From a virus: a stretch of 58,366 bases of DNA. Below are positions 1 through 8,413 of this stretch, in pieces (position 1 is the first letter of the stretch; each line of letters opens with the position of its first letter). The DNA is taken from positions 1-58,366 of the IMG/VR virus record IMGVR_UViG_3300045965_000268; one strand, written 5' to 3'. Position numbers and translations under genes: made by a program. The notes beneath the pieces are model-generated. The model did no database searches. It worked only from the letters and a program-made list of their open reading frames with translations, and was not told the DNA's origin.

Positions 1-127
1 GTGACCCCGGCGGGATTCGAACCCGCGATCTCGACCTTGAAAGGGTCGCGGCGACACTTATGATCTCGCGTGCTTGCGCGGCGTGGTTGCCACGCGGGTT
101 GCCGTTTCGACCCTGTGAGCGGCCACG
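1..127. repeat. Terminal overlap, left copy (circular contig)
   Basis: These 127 bases are identical to 58240-58366. An overlap of exactly 127 is what a de Bruijn assembler with k=127 leaves on a circular contig, so this is most likely an assembly overlap and not a packaged terminal repeat. The genome unit is therefore 58,239 bp, and the integrase and the attP core lie across the junction. Confidence 0.9.
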
Positions 128-1122
128 GATTCGGCCGCAGCCCGCAGCGTCTGGTCCGTGACGGCGGCGTACCGGCGCATCATCCGCTCCGTCTTCCAGC
201 CGCCCAGGGCCTGGACGATGGGCGCGCTGTAGCCGGCGTTCAGCGCCGTCGTGGCGCCATGGTGGCGGAGGTCGTGGAAGTGGAAGTCAACGAGCCCGAT
301 GCCGCGCGACGCTTTGCGGAACTCGCGGGCCACATGCTCGCGGCTGTAGGGTTGGCCGGCCGGGGACGCGAACACCCACGTGCTGCCGGGGCGCGCCTCG
401 AGTTGATCGGTGAGGATGCCCCGGGCCTCCGCGCTCAGTACCACGCTGCGCGGTTTGCCCTTCACCCGCGGTAGCAGCACGATGCCGGCGGACAGGTGGA
501 CCTGGTCGCGGCGGAGCTTGCGGATCTCGGTGAGCCGCATCAGCGTGAGCGCGGCGAAGTCGGCCATGGACCTGAACGGCTCCCGAGTCGCCTTCAGCAC
601 CTCGCGCTCCTGGGCCGGTTCGAGCCAGCGCACCCGCGTCTCGTCCTCATCGAAGAACGCCTTCGGGAAGCGGTACTCTGGCCGGACGAGCCGCAGCGCG
701 GCCCTGAGGATGCGAAGCTGGCGGTTCACCGTGGACGGCTTCGCGCGGACGCTGCGCGCCTTCCTGAACGCGAACACGTCGGCGTCGGTGAGGCGCGAGA
801 CCGGGATACCAAGCAGCGCCGGCATGAGGCGCCGGATCGTGGCGATCAGGTACCCGGTCTGCTTCGTCGTCGCCCGCTCCTTGCCGCGGTCCTCCATGTC
901 CTCGCCGTACAGCACGATCGTGTCCTCGACCGTGATGACCTCGGGCTCCTCTGCCGAGGCGTGCGCACCGTGGCCCGCCTTCAGCGCGGCGAATAGGTTG
1001 CCCTCCGCCGTCTTCGCCGCTTCGCGCGTGGTCCTGATCGCGGAGCGTCGCTGCCCTCCGTGCTGGACGCGCGCCTGGTACACCTGGGCCCCGGACCTCA
1101 ACGTGATCTTGCGCACCGACAT
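58..1122 (-). CDS. int: Tyrosine recombinase / phage integrase
   Basis: 354-aa site-specific recombinase that would join attP to the bacterial attB. An N-terminal arm-binding and SAM-like core-binding region (about residues 1-150) precedes the catalytic domain. Catalytic residues visible are Arg196 (MRLTEI), Lys221 or Lys223 (VKGKPR), the HDLR box His283 and Arg286, Trp309 in the second His/Trp position (GGWKTE) and the nucleophile Tyr318 (RRYAAV). The stop codon abuts a tRNA-Glu 3'-half sequence, the usual int-attP arrangement. It is the last gene of the leftward early operon, just after an excisionase-like gene. Confidence 0.95.
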   Translation of the reverse strand: MSVRKITLRSGAQVYQARVQHGGQRRSAIRTTREAAKTAEGNLFAALKAGHGAHASAEEPEVITVEDTIVLYGEDMEDRGKERATTKQTGYLIATIRRLMPALLGIPVSRLTDADVFAFRKARSVRAKPSTVNRQLRILRAALRLVRPEYRFPKAFFDEDETRVRWLEPAQEREVLKATREPFRSMADFAALTLMRLTEIRKLRRDQVHLSAGIVLLPRVKGKPRSVVLSAEARGILTDQLEARPGSTWVFASPAGQPYSREHVAREFRKASRGIGLVDFHFHDLRHHGATTALNAGYSAPIVQALGGWKTERMMRRYAAVTDQTLRAAAESVAAHRVETATRVATTPRKHARS

Positions 1123-1127
1123 GAGCC

Positions 1128-1466
1128 CTACCTCCTCCTCGTGATCGGATGGGGGCTCATCATGAGGGTGTCAGGGGCCCAGCGAGCAGCCTTTCCGATC
1201 ACGTTCCGCGGCCGGATCTGACCCCGGGCCCGCATGCGCTCCACGGTGCGCGTCGACAGCCCGCTCGCGTTCGCCAGCTCCGCCGTCGTCAAAAGCCGTT
1301 CCGGGTTCTCCGTGATCCGGCCCGCGTGGGGGAGGAGCGCGGCGAGGGTGCGCGCCGTCTCGTGATAGTCGGCCCAGCGGTCCTCGCCGTCGTGAATTGC
1401 TGTCGCCAGCTCATCGAGCCGGTGTTGCAGGAGGGCGACGTGGGCGGTGAGGGCCTGGCGCTTCAT
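1128..1466 (-). CDS. Excisionase-like HTH protein
   Basis: 112 aa. The start is the ATG whose A is shared with the upstream TGA (TGATG), giving MKRQALTA. An N-terminal helical region is followed by a winged-HTH of the excisionase/AlpA type: LLTTAELANASGLSTRTVER, then MRARGQIRPRNV. It lies directly upstream of int with a 5-bp gap, the common xis-int order, so a directionality factor or integrase regulator is the best guess. A generic MerR-like DNA-binding protein is the alternative. Confidence 0.7.
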   Translation of the reverse strand: MKRQALTAHVALLQHRLDELATAIHDGEDRWADYHETARTLAALLPHAGRITENPERLLTTAELANASGLSTRTVERMRARGQIRPRNVIGKAARWAPDTLMMSPHPITRRR

Positions 1467-2488
1467 CAGGCGGGGAACTCCCGCACCCGCAGATCCTCCG
1501 GCCACTCGGCCATGTCGGCGCCCTTGCGGTCGCGAAGTTGGATCTCGCGCACGCGCGCTTCTGGACGGTGTCCGTCACCGAGGTTGTAGATCGGCCGCGC
1601 CCCGAGCTGCTTGCAGAACACAGGAACCGACGCCGCCCGGCACTGCTGCACCGTGCTCCGCGCCCAGGCGAGATCGAACGGCCGCGCGCCGGGCCCGGAC
1701 TCGCCGCCCACCACGATCCAGCCAATACCATCGCGTCCCCACATAGCCGCCTGGTCCTCGATGGCGAGATCGGCCGGAATGCGTCCACCGAGCCAGCGCC
1801 GGAAGTCCACCAGCCCCAGCGCAGGCTCGTAGCTCACCCACCGCACCGCGGCCGGCGTCTGGAGCAGCAGCGGGATGCGCTCGTCGGCCGTCGCCTGGTC
1901 CTCGGCGGAGACGCCGAGCCACACGTTCTTCAGCGGCCAGTCGACGTGTTGCGAGGGCCACTCGATCAGCGACCACTGCTCTTCGTTGAACCGATCCCCC
2001 GCCCACGACTCGGCGTGCTCGACCTGCCCCCAGACGCCCCACTTCGCGCGGCCGCCCGGCAGGTCACCAGGATCTCCGTTCGACGCGGTGAAGTACCGGT
2101 GCATCTGCTCCGGCCGCTTCGTCAGGATCTGGTATGTGTGCCAGGGCGTGAGTGCCATCACCGCGAAGATCCGGTCGATCGCCTCGTCGGTGACCTTCTC
2201 GTGGAACAGGTCGCTCATGCTGTTCACGAAGATCCGCCGCGGCCTCGTCCACCTCAGCGGCAGCGTGAGCGCTGCCTCAACGACGCGCACCTCGCCGGTC
2301 CAGCGGATCTCGTCGCCGACCTTCTTCGTCAGCCCGATGTACCGCTCGATGCCCATCGCGGCTGCGCGGTATGCCTGGCGCTCGGCATAGCACCGCATGC
2401 AGCCGGCCGACACGCGGGAGCAGCCCACGAGGGGATTCCACGTTTCGTCACACCAAGCGATGCCGCCGTCACGCTGCGACGCCGCCAC
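1466..2488 (-). CDS. DUF5131 (phage Gp37/Gp68 family) protein
   Basis: 340 aa. The start is a GTG with a strong GGGAGGAGG site inside the 3' end of the upstream HNH gene. The N-terminus IAWCDETWNPLVGC followed by SRVSAGCMRCYAE is the hallmark three-cysteine motif of this phage family (Cys23, Cys30, Cys33), which resembles an iron-sulfur cluster loop of radical-SAM type. Later family blocks include IFVNSMSDLFH, YQILTKRPEQM, WLGVSAEDQ and VVGGESGPGARP. The biochemical role is unknown; homologues are common in actinophages and other mobile DNA. No TcmP partner gene is visible nearby. Confidence 0.85.
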   Translation of the reverse strand: MAASQRDGGIAWCDETWNPLVGCSRVSAGCMRCYAERQAYRAAAMGIERYIGLTKKVGDEIRWTGEVRVVEAALTLPLRWTRPRRIFVNSMSDLFHEKVTDEAIDRIFAVMALTPWHTYQILTKRPEQMHRYFTASNGDPGDLPGGRAKWGVWGQVEHAESWAGDRFNEEQWSLIEWPSQHVDWPLKNVWLGVSAEDQATADERIPLLLQTPAAVRWVSYEPALGLVDFRRWLGGRIPADLAIEDQAAMWGRDGIGWIVVGGESGPGARPFDLAWARSTVQQCRAASVPVFCKQLGARPIYNLGDGHRPEARVREIQLRDRKGADMAEWPEDLRVREFPA

Positions 2489-2894
2489 GGCGGGCCTCCT
2501 CCCGATTCCGGTGACACTTCGCGCAGACCGGCTCGACGTAAAGCTGGTTCTCGCCGTCGTAGCCGCGCGCGTGGTCGTACTCGTGGCGATAACGCCTTGA
2601 GAACACCTCGTCAGCGCAGTCAAAGCACGGCAGATCTTCCGCGCGGGGGATAATCCCCTGTTCTACGAGATAGTTCACTCGCCGCCGCGCCTGCAGCTTG
2701 TCGCCGTCTCTCGTGGCCGCTAGCCAGCCCCGACGGCCCGGACGGCCTCTCTTGATGTAGGCCGTGCGCTGACGGGCGTTCTTACACGGCTTGCAGAGCC
2801 GTCGCCCAAGCTCGACCGTATTGACGTTGTTGAGAACCGCGCCACACGGTCTGCACGTGGCGTCGGTCCAGGCGATCGACGACTGGTCGCCCAC
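2469..2894 (-). CDS. HNH endonuclease with DUF5131-like N-terminus
   Basis: 141 aa, GTG start. Zinc-ribbon cysteines (CRPC, CKPC) precede an HNH core HEYDHARGYDGENQ...CAKCHRNREE. The first 13 residues, MGDQSSIAWTDAT, look like the start of a DUF5131 protein, and the next gene downstream is a DUF5131 gene whose own start reads GGIAWCDETWNP. The last codons overlap that gene by 20 bp and carry its ribosome-binding site. This suggests a homing endonuclease that landed at the 5' end of the DUF5131 gene. Confidence 0.8.
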   Translation of the reverse strand: MGDQSSIAWTDATCRPCGAVLNNVNTVELGRRLCKPCKNARQRTAYIKRGRPGRRGWLAATRDGDKLQARRRVNYLVEQGIIPRAEDLPCFDCADEVFSRRYRHEYDHARGYDGENQLYVEPVCAKCHRNREEARRGGVAA

Positions 2895-2897
2895 GTC

Positions 2898-4373
2898 CTA
2901 CGCCGCCTTTGCCTTCCGCTTCTTGACGCTCTTCCCCTTCGCGCCGGACCCCGTCTCCGACTCCTTCTCCGCCTCGACCGGCGCGGCCTGGCCGAGGATC
3001 TTCGCGACGTCGACGCCGAACGCCTTGGCGCGCTTGGGGAACTCGGCCGCGGCATTCCAGCCGCCGACCTGGTTGCACAGCACGATGAACGCCGCGTGCC
3101 GGACCAGGTCGTCGGCGCTCTTGCCGCGGGGGACCAGCTCGACAGCCGCCTTCGGGACGCCGCCGTGCCTGCACACGGCGTCGACGATGGTCTGCGCGAG
3201 CAGCCCGGACGCCTTCGTCGAGGCCTTCTTCACCGCGGCCGCCACCGCCTCGAGGATCGCCGGCGTCGCCTTCGTCCACCGCTCGCGCGCCGCCTCAGCC
3301 TTCGCCTGTTCGGCCCGGCGCTTCTCCTCTTCGCGCTTCCAGCGGTCCGCCTTGTTCGAGCGGCCCGACGTCGACGTCGTCCGCTTCGCCTTCTCCCGTT
3401 GCTCCGTGGCCCAGTGGGTCTCGCACTTCTCTCGCGCGATGCAGACCTTGAAGGCCTCACCGCGGCCGGGCCCGACGACGATCACGCCGGTGATCGAGTG
3501 CTCGCACGTCTTCGACTTCTGCTGCCCGTCCGCGCGCTTCCACGAGCGCTCCGAGTAGATCCGCTCCTTCTCGTCCCGCGCGTCGGGGTGGACCACGTAC
3601 TCGTGCGTGATTGAGATGACCTTCTCGGCCTGCTCCTTGGCGGCAGTGACCGTCGCGACCGTGGTCGGGAACAGAACCGGATCCGCGGCCGCGGCAATGA
3701 ACCGCACGTGCTTGTCGATCCACGCCTGCAGCTCCCGCACGCTCCGCGCCTTGACCGCGCCGCGCTTCCCGGGCTCCTGGTGCTGCCACAGGAGGTCCTC
3801 GTGCTCGAACAGCCCGCCCCCGTCCTCCTCGATCGCGCGCTCCTGATCCTTCGCCGTTAGCTGCGCGAGCAGGATCGCGTGGGTCGTAGTGATCATCCCC
3901 TCGCGCAGCAGATCCTTCACCGGGCCGATGAGCTTCAGGAGTCGCAGGCGATCGTGCACGTACTTCTCCGACATGCCGATGCGTTCCGCGATCCGTTCCA
4001 CCGTGTACTGGGCCCGGGTCATTAGCAGCCGGTACCCGTCCGCCTCCTCCAGCGCGGTCAGGTCCTGGCGCTGGTCGTTCTCGACCAGGCCGAGCTCGAT
4101 GAACTCGGCGTCGGTCATCTGACGGACGAGTGCCGGCACGTCAGCGAGCCCCGCGGCCTTCGCGGCACGGCACCGTCGTTGTCCGGCCGCGATCTCGTAC
4201 CCCTTCGCGTTCGGCCGGACGATCAGCGGCACGAGGATGCCGTTGGTCTTGATGCTCGCCGTCAGCTCGGCCAACGCGTCGGCGGGGAACGACTTGCGTG
4301 GGTTCAGCGGCGACTCATGCAGGTCAGCGAGTCGCAGTGTCGACAGCCCGGTCTCGGTGGTCGTCATGGTCAT
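2898..4373 (-). CDS. ParB-like partition/nuclease-domain protein
   Basis: 491 aa, longer than typical ParB. The N-terminal ParB/Spo0J domain is clear: NPRKSFPADALAELTASI, GILVPLIVRP and the CTP-binding-type box AAGQRRCRAAKAAG, then LVENDQRQDLTALEEADGY. A central HTH region (VERIAERIGMSEKYVHDRLR) follows. The C-terminal half is long, with a cysteine pair, a charged Lys/Arg-rich helix and a basic tail. No ParA ATPase is visible anywhere in this genome, so plasmid-like segregation is not established. Replication control or DNA condensation are alternatives. It overlaps the next gene by ATGA. Confidence 0.8.
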   Translation of the reverse strand: MTMTTTETGLSTLRLADLHESPLNPRKSFPADALAELTASIKTNGILVPLIVRPNAKGYEIAAGQRRCRAAKAAGLADVPALVRQMTDAEFIELGLVENDQRQDLTALEEADGYRLLMTRAQYTVERIAERIGMSEKYVHDRLRLLKLIGPVKDLLREGMITTTHAILLAQLTAKDQERAIEEDGGGLFEHEDLLWQHQEPGKRGAVKARSVRELQAWIDKHVRFIAAAADPVLFPTTVATVTAAKEQAEKVISITHEYVVHPDARDEKERIYSERSWKRADGQQKSKTCEHSITGVIVVGPGRGEAFKVCIAREKCETHWATEQREKAKRTTSTSGRSNKADRWKREEEKRRAEQAKAEAARERWTKATPAILEAVAAAVKKASTKASGLLAQTIVDAVCRHGGVPKAAVELVPRGKSADDLVRHAAFIVLCNQVGGWNAAAEFPKRAKAFGVDVAKILGQAAPVEAEKESETGSGAKGKSVKKRKAKAA

Positions 4374-4834
4374 GCCTTCGTCACCTCCTCGAGGATCGTC
4401 GCGGCCTTCTCCAGATGGTCCGCCGCGTCCAGCTTGGCCTGGGCCTCAGCACGCAGCGTGGCGATCGCGGCGCGGAGATTCGTGGCGCCGTCCGGCGAGG
4501 CGCCCGACGGCTCCGCCGTCCGGCGAGCGGGCGCGGTGGACTTCTCCGTCTTGTTGGCCTTCTCATGGCGCCCGCAGCTGCTGGCGTTGTGGCCCGTCTT
4601 TCCACAGCGGGTGCAGGGCATGGACGGTTCCTCCTTGGACGCGTCGGGCGGTATGGGTGCAGGTGTCGGCGGCGTCTCTTCGGCAGGCTCGATCGCCGCC
4701 ATGTAGAGCTCGCGCGCGGTGCTCAACGCTTCGTCGGCGGGCCAGGCGTGGTCTTGTTGCAGGTGCGCACCGAGGACGCCGGCGTTCGGCGCCGTGAGGC
4801 CACAGCCGTCCACGGGGCATGTGATCGTCGTCAT
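4370..4834 (-). CDS. Zinc-finger / zinc-knuckle protein
   Basis: 154 aa. The start is the ATG overlapping the upstream stop (ATGA), giving MTTITCPVDGCG. Two metal sites are visible: a C2H2-like finger near the N-terminus (CPVDGC...HLQQDH) and a CCHC zinc knuckle (CTRCGKTGHNASSC) in the middle. The C-terminal 50 residues form an Ala/Glu-rich helix. Nucleic-acid binding is likely; the role is unknown. Confidence 0.65.
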   Translation of the reverse strand: MTTITCPVDGCGLTAPNAGVLGAHLQQDHAWPADEALSTARELYMAAIEPAEETPPTPAPIPPDASKEEPSMPCTRCGKTGHNASSCGRHEKANKTEKSTAPARRTAEPSGASPDGATNLRAAIATLRAEAQAKLDAADHLEKAATILEEVTKA

Positions 4835-5565
4835 GGGATCACCATCTCGGAGTACCCATTGGTTTCGCATCGACGGAAGTCGATGCCCTTTGCACCCTCT
4901 CGATAGGCGAGCACTGGAATGGCGCCGACCGACTGGGCGAGGTCGACGAGCGGGATCTTTTCTGAGGCGTTCAGGGTCCGCGCTCCAGACTTGCACTGCA
5001 CCATCAACACTTGACCAACCTTGAGACACACCAGATCAACAGGAGACTTTGACTGTGGCGAGCGGAGCACCCACCATCCTCTAGCGCGGAGATAGTTGCG
5101 CACGGTGTACTCGAAGTTGCGACCCCGCCTGTACCAGAGGTCTCGGCGAGCACTCTTTTGCTCGACGGCCATCTCGTATTCATCCGGGAAGTGACGCCGA
5201 AATGCGAGCGCGAGCCCATCACCGTGGAAGCCAACACGACGACCGAACTTGCGCATGGAGACCTTCGTCCGACGAAATTGCTCGAAGAGCTTCCTCGCCG
5301 TCGGTTCGTCGAGGTCAAGACACTTTCCCTTGCCGCGCCGACGTAGGCCCTCCGCTCGAACAGAGGCGAGCTGGCGCTCGGATCGAGGGCGACGTCGATC
5401 TGTAAGTCCGAGAGCGAACATTCTGAGGCTCACGGCCAACCGTGTCCGTCTAAGCTGCTCAGCGGCCCGAGAGGTACATCCGCTCGGCGCACCAGGCGCA
5501 CAGAGTTCGCGCAAGATTTGATCTTCTCCTGGTGTCCATGTGCGCACGATCCGTTTCGCGGTCAT
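4831..5565 (-). CDS. Hjc-like PD-(D/E)XK resolvase/endonuclease
   Basis: 244 aa; the start is fixed by an ATGA overlap with the preceding microgene. The N-terminal part (RTWTPGEDQILRELC) resembles a Myb/SANT DNA-binding helix set. The C-terminal domain reads RRGRNFEYTVRNYLRARGW, then SKSPVDLVCLKVG and MVQCKSG, the E...D...(Q)xK pattern of archaeal-type Holliday-junction resolvases. It sits beside SbcCD-like and KH genes, so branched-DNA processing is a plausible role. A restriction-type endonuclease is the alternative. Confidence 0.65.
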   Translation of the reverse strand: MTAKRIVRTWTPGEDQILRELCAPGAPSGCTSRAAEQLRRTRLAVSLRMFALGLTDRRRPRSERQLASVRAEGLRRRGKGKCLDLDEPTARKLFEQFRRTKVSMRKFGRRVGFHGDGLALAFRRHFPDEYEMAVEQKSARRDLWYRRGRNFEYTVRNYLRARGWWVLRSPQSKSPVDLVCLKVGQVLMVQCKSGARTLNASEKIPLVDLAQSVGAIPVLAYREGAKGIDFRRCETNGYSEMVIP

Positions 5566-5723
5566 GGACGAGCCGCCAACCAAGACAGCCTCGCTGCGAT
5601 TACTAGAGCCGAGCGACGCGAATGATCCGTTCGTCGCATCACGGAATAGATGGCAAAGATCAGACACGGCATGCGTAGGAGGCGGGCCCAGAAAGGGCGC
5701 TTCCAGACAAGCCGCGTACTCAT
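5562..5723 (-). CDS. Basic 53-aa microprotein
   Basis: A small frame with ATG at 5723, a GAGG site 5 nt upstream, and a stop that overlaps the next ATG (ATGA). It begins MSTRLVWKRPFWARLL, has a short hydrophobic patch (CLIFAIYSV) and ends with basic residues. The tight coupling on both sides is the main support. Function unknown. Confidence 0.5.
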   Translation of the reverse strand: MSTRLVWKRPFWARLLRMPCLIFAIYSVMRRTDHSRRSALVIAARLSWLAARP

Positions 5724-5728
5724 GTTCC

Positions 5729-6016
5729 TCACACCCTCCCTGCCGTCACGACCCGCCGGCCACCCATCGCCGGCGCCGCGACCGCCTTCGCCGGGCCCGG
5801 GGGCGTCTCGATCGCCGCGAGGAGCCGCTGCGCGGTGGCGTCCTGCAGCTCCAGGGGCAGCGAGGCGACGTAGCCGTCGAGGGTCCGCGACATGCGCCGC
5901 AGCAGGGCCCGGTCGACCGGCTTCCCTGCCCGTCCGTCGTGCTCGAGCCGGCGTGCCGCGGTGAGCAGCGTCTCGATCGGGACGGGTGTGGTGCCCTTCG
6001 GCCAGGTGTCAGTCAC
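5729..6016 (-). CDS. Hypothetical helical protein
   Basis: 95 aa from a GTG that overlaps the end of the KH-domain gene by 8 bp. It is predicted to be mostly helical (PIETLLTAARRLEH, ALLRRMSRTLDGYV) with a Pro/Ala-rich basic tail. No family recognised. Its place between the KH protein and the resolvase suggests it belongs to the recombination module. Confidence 0.5.
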   Translation of the reverse strand: MTDTWPKGTTPVPIETLLTAARRLEHDGRAGKPVDRALLRRMSRTLDGYVASLPLELQDATAQRLLAAIETPPGPAKAVAAPAMGGRRVVTAGRV

Positions 6017-6263
6017 GGCCAGCCTCGACTGGTCGGGCCACCGAGATCGCGACCTGGAGCCGGATCTCACGTCCGAGCTGCCGTGCGAGAGTCCGGATGG
6101 ATTCGATCGTCTCGCCGCGCCGGCCGAACAGCGAGCCGACGCTGTCGTTACTCGACGGGATGATTTCGAGGACCAGGGCGGAACGTACGAGGACTTCATT
6201 GACTGTGGCGCCCTCGTCCAGCATCCGCGAGGTGGTCTGGACCCACTCGCTGATTGGGTGCAT
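6009..6263 (-). CDS. KhpA-like KH-domain RNA-binding protein
   Basis: 84 aa, the normal size of KhpA/YlqC single-KH proteins. The strand-helix-helix core reads VRSALVLEIIPSSND, SVGSLFGRRGETIESIRTLA, REIRLQVAI. GRRG (residues 47-50) fills the GxxG nucleic-acid-binding loop, followed by the expected hydrophobic helix. KhpA proteins bind RNA broadly in bacteria; a copy in a phage recombination operon next to an SbcC-like gene is unusual. The assignment rests on pattern and length only. Confidence 0.6.
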   Translation of the reverse strand: MHPISEWVQTTSRMLDEGATVNEVLVRSALVLEIIPSSNDSVGSLFGRRGETIESIRTLARQLGREIRLQVAISVARPVEAGRD

Positions 6264-6274
6264 CGGTCCTCCTC

Positions 6275-8413
6275 TCAGGACAGGGTGACGGTGCCAGCGC
6301 GAACCTCGAGCTGCGCGTCTGCCAGCTCGATGGCCTGCGCCTGGTGGCTGACGTACAGCACGTGACGGAACCCGCCGAGCTGGGCGGAGCGGCGGAGCAT
6401 GCGGACGTACGCCGGGGCCCTGGCGACGTCCAGTGGCGCGGAAACCTCATCGCGGAGCAGGGTGCGGATCTGGCGTCCGGACCGGCTCGCGGTGTAGAGC
6501 GCCAGGGCCAGGGACAGCGCCTCGCTGACAAGCACCGACTCCCCGCCGCTGAGAAGGGCGGCATCAATCGGCTCCCCGCCCCGGCGCACGATGACGTCGA
6601 GCGTTTCGAGCTGGCGGTCCCCGTCGGCCGAGGCTCGCTGCGTTGTGAGCGAGATGGTGAAGACCTGTTCTCCGAAGCATGTCGTGAGGAGGTCCGTGGC
6701 GAGCCGTCCCAGCTCCGGCAGCGCCTGGTCGATGAGGAGTGCGGGGATCCCCGAGGGCCCGAACGCACGGCCCAGCAGGGCCCAATCGGCGACGTCGTCG
6801 GTGTGCACCGCCTCCCGGGCCCGGAGGTCGACGAGCAATCGGTCCGCTTCGTCGACCTTGTCGAGCTGGGCCCGTAGCCCGCCAAGAGTCTCCGCGAAGC
6901 TTTCGATCGAGAAGGCGTACCTGTTCAGCAACCCCTCTTCGATCTCGACGCCCTTCGTCGCGAAGGCTACGTTCTCGTCGAGTTGTGCAAGATCGGCGAG
7001 CCGTTCTTTCAATTCACCGCGCCGAGCGGTCTTCGTGGCGAGGTCGGCGTCGATCCGCTTCCGCTCCTCGGCACTGGCATCGATGCGTGCGTGGGCGGCG
7101 CTGAGGGCCGGCTGCTGCTCCGCCGCGGAGCGGTAGCGCGCCGCTTCCTGTTGCAGCATGGTCCGGCGGGCTACCAGGGGCTTCACCATGTCCGTCGTCG
7201 GCGAGGGGACCGGTGGCAGCGCGTCGAGCGCTTCGATGGCGAGGCGGGACGCTTCCTTCGCCGCCGGAAGCTTCGGCGTCGCCGCCTGGGCGTCCTTCAG
7301 GTACTGACAGGTCGCGTAGTTACCCTCGCCGCGGCACGGCACGGTCCCCAGCACCGAGACCTGCCGGCGGAGCTGCTCGTACTCCTTCGTCGTCTCGCGC
7401 GCCTTCGCGCCGGCGTGGCTCGCGGCGATCTCCGCCTGGGCGCGCAGCTTCGACTGTTCCGTGAACGCCGCTGTCGCCTTATCGATCTCCGCCGTGAGGT
7501 TCTCGACCTCACCCCGGATCACCGCGGTGCGCTCCACGGCGGCCCGGATCTCTCTCCCCATCGCCACGAGCTTCACGTCCGAGGCGCGTTCCTTCTCGAT
7601 GGCTCCGATCCTGCTGACAAATCCGGCCATCTCTACGTCGAGACGGCCCAGCTCGTCAGAAAGAGGCGCGACCGCGGCCCGCGCCTCCCGGGCCTTGATC
7701 AGATCTGTCCGAGCGATCTCCAGCGCTGCCCTGGCCCCGTTGGCGAGGTCGCGGGCCCGCTGGCTCTCCTGCTCCGCCGTGGCTCGCTGCTGCTCGATCA
7801 ACGGCCGGCGCGCTGCGATCGCGGCGAGGTCCGTGATGCGCTGACGCGTCGTGGCGAGGAGCACCTCGGCGCCGGCTCCGTGCGCCTTCGCCGTGGCCTG
7901 GTACTGCGTGAATCGCTGCAGGCCGAGCAACTCGCCGAGCAGGGCCTTGCGCTCGGGCCGCGGCAGCCGGAGGAAGGCGCCCACGCCCGTCTGGACGGAG
8001 TACATCGCCGCGAGCAGGAGCTCGGTCGGCCCGACGATGGCGTGGACCGACCGGCGGTAGTCTCGAATCAACGGACCCGCGATCATGGTGACGTCGTCCC
8101 CGTTGATCGCGTAGAGCGTCCCTTCCGTCCGCCCCGAGTGCGGATCGATGAGGAGCGCGCTGCGATAACACTGGCCGTCGGTCGACCATGTCAGGTCGAT
8201 GCGGCCCTTCGCGACGAAGTTGTGTGTGAGGGCGCCGGGCCGATACGGCATCTCGCCGCAGAACACCGCGACGATGCAGTCCATGATCATCGTCTTCCCG
8301 GCCCCGTTCACCCCGGAGACCGAGATCAACGACGGCGCGGCGTCGAAGTCGATGACGATCGGCGTGTGCGGAAAGGGATAGCTGCCGACGTGCTCGAATA
8401 GATGGAGGATCAT
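6275..8413 (-). CDS. SbcC/Rad50-like (gp46-type) recombination ATPase
   Basis: 712 aa from the ATG overlapping the upstream SbcD-like stop. SMC/Rad50 layout: N-terminal ATPase half with Walker A GVNGAGKT (residues 34-41), a long coiled coil, a hook region with C360 and C369 (PCRGEGNYATC), a second coiled coil, and the C-terminal half with signature LSGGES (about 621) and Walker B-like LLRDE (D655, E656) then SHQ. With the upstream phosphoesterase it should form an SbcCD/gp46-gp47 nuclease complex that processes DNA ends for recombination-dependent replication. Confidence 0.9.
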   Translation of the reverse strand: MILHLFEHVGSYPFPHTPIVIDFDAAPSLISVSGVNGAGKTMIMDCIVAVFCGEMPYRPGALTHNFVAKGRIDLTWSTDGQCYRSALLIDPHSGRTEGTLYAINGDDVTMIAGPLIRDYRRSVHAIVGPTELLLAAMYSVQTGVGAFLRLPRPERKALLGELLGLQRFTQYQATAKAHGAGAEVLLATTRQRITDLAAIAARRPLIEQQRATAEQESQRARDLANGARAALEIARTDLIKAREARAAVAPLSDELGRLDVEMAGFVSRIGAIEKERASDVKLVAMGREIRAAVERTAVIRGEVENLTAEIDKATAAFTEQSKLRAQAEIAASHAGAKARETTKEYEQLRRQVSVLGTVPCRGEGNYATCQYLKDAQAATPKLPAAKEASRLAIEALDALPPVPSPTTDMVKPLVARRTMLQQEAARYRSAAEQQPALSAAHARIDASAEERKRIDADLATKTARRGELKERLADLAQLDENVAFATKGVEIEEGLLNRYAFSIESFAETLGGLRAQLDKVDEADRLLVDLRAREAVHTDDVADWALLGRAFGPSGIPALLIDQALPELGRLATDLLTTCFGEQVFTISLTTQRASADGDRQLETLDVIVRRGGEPIDAALLSGGESVLVSEALSLALALYTASRSGRQIRTLLRDEVSAPLDVARAPAYVRMLRRSAQLGGFRHVLYVSHQAQAIELADAQLEVRAGTVTLS

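Noticed and set aside
1-127. Genuine direct terminal repeats of a packaged linear genome
   Set aside because: The length equals a common assembler k-mer (127), and the repeat lies inside int-attP, not next to terminase or a cos/pac site.
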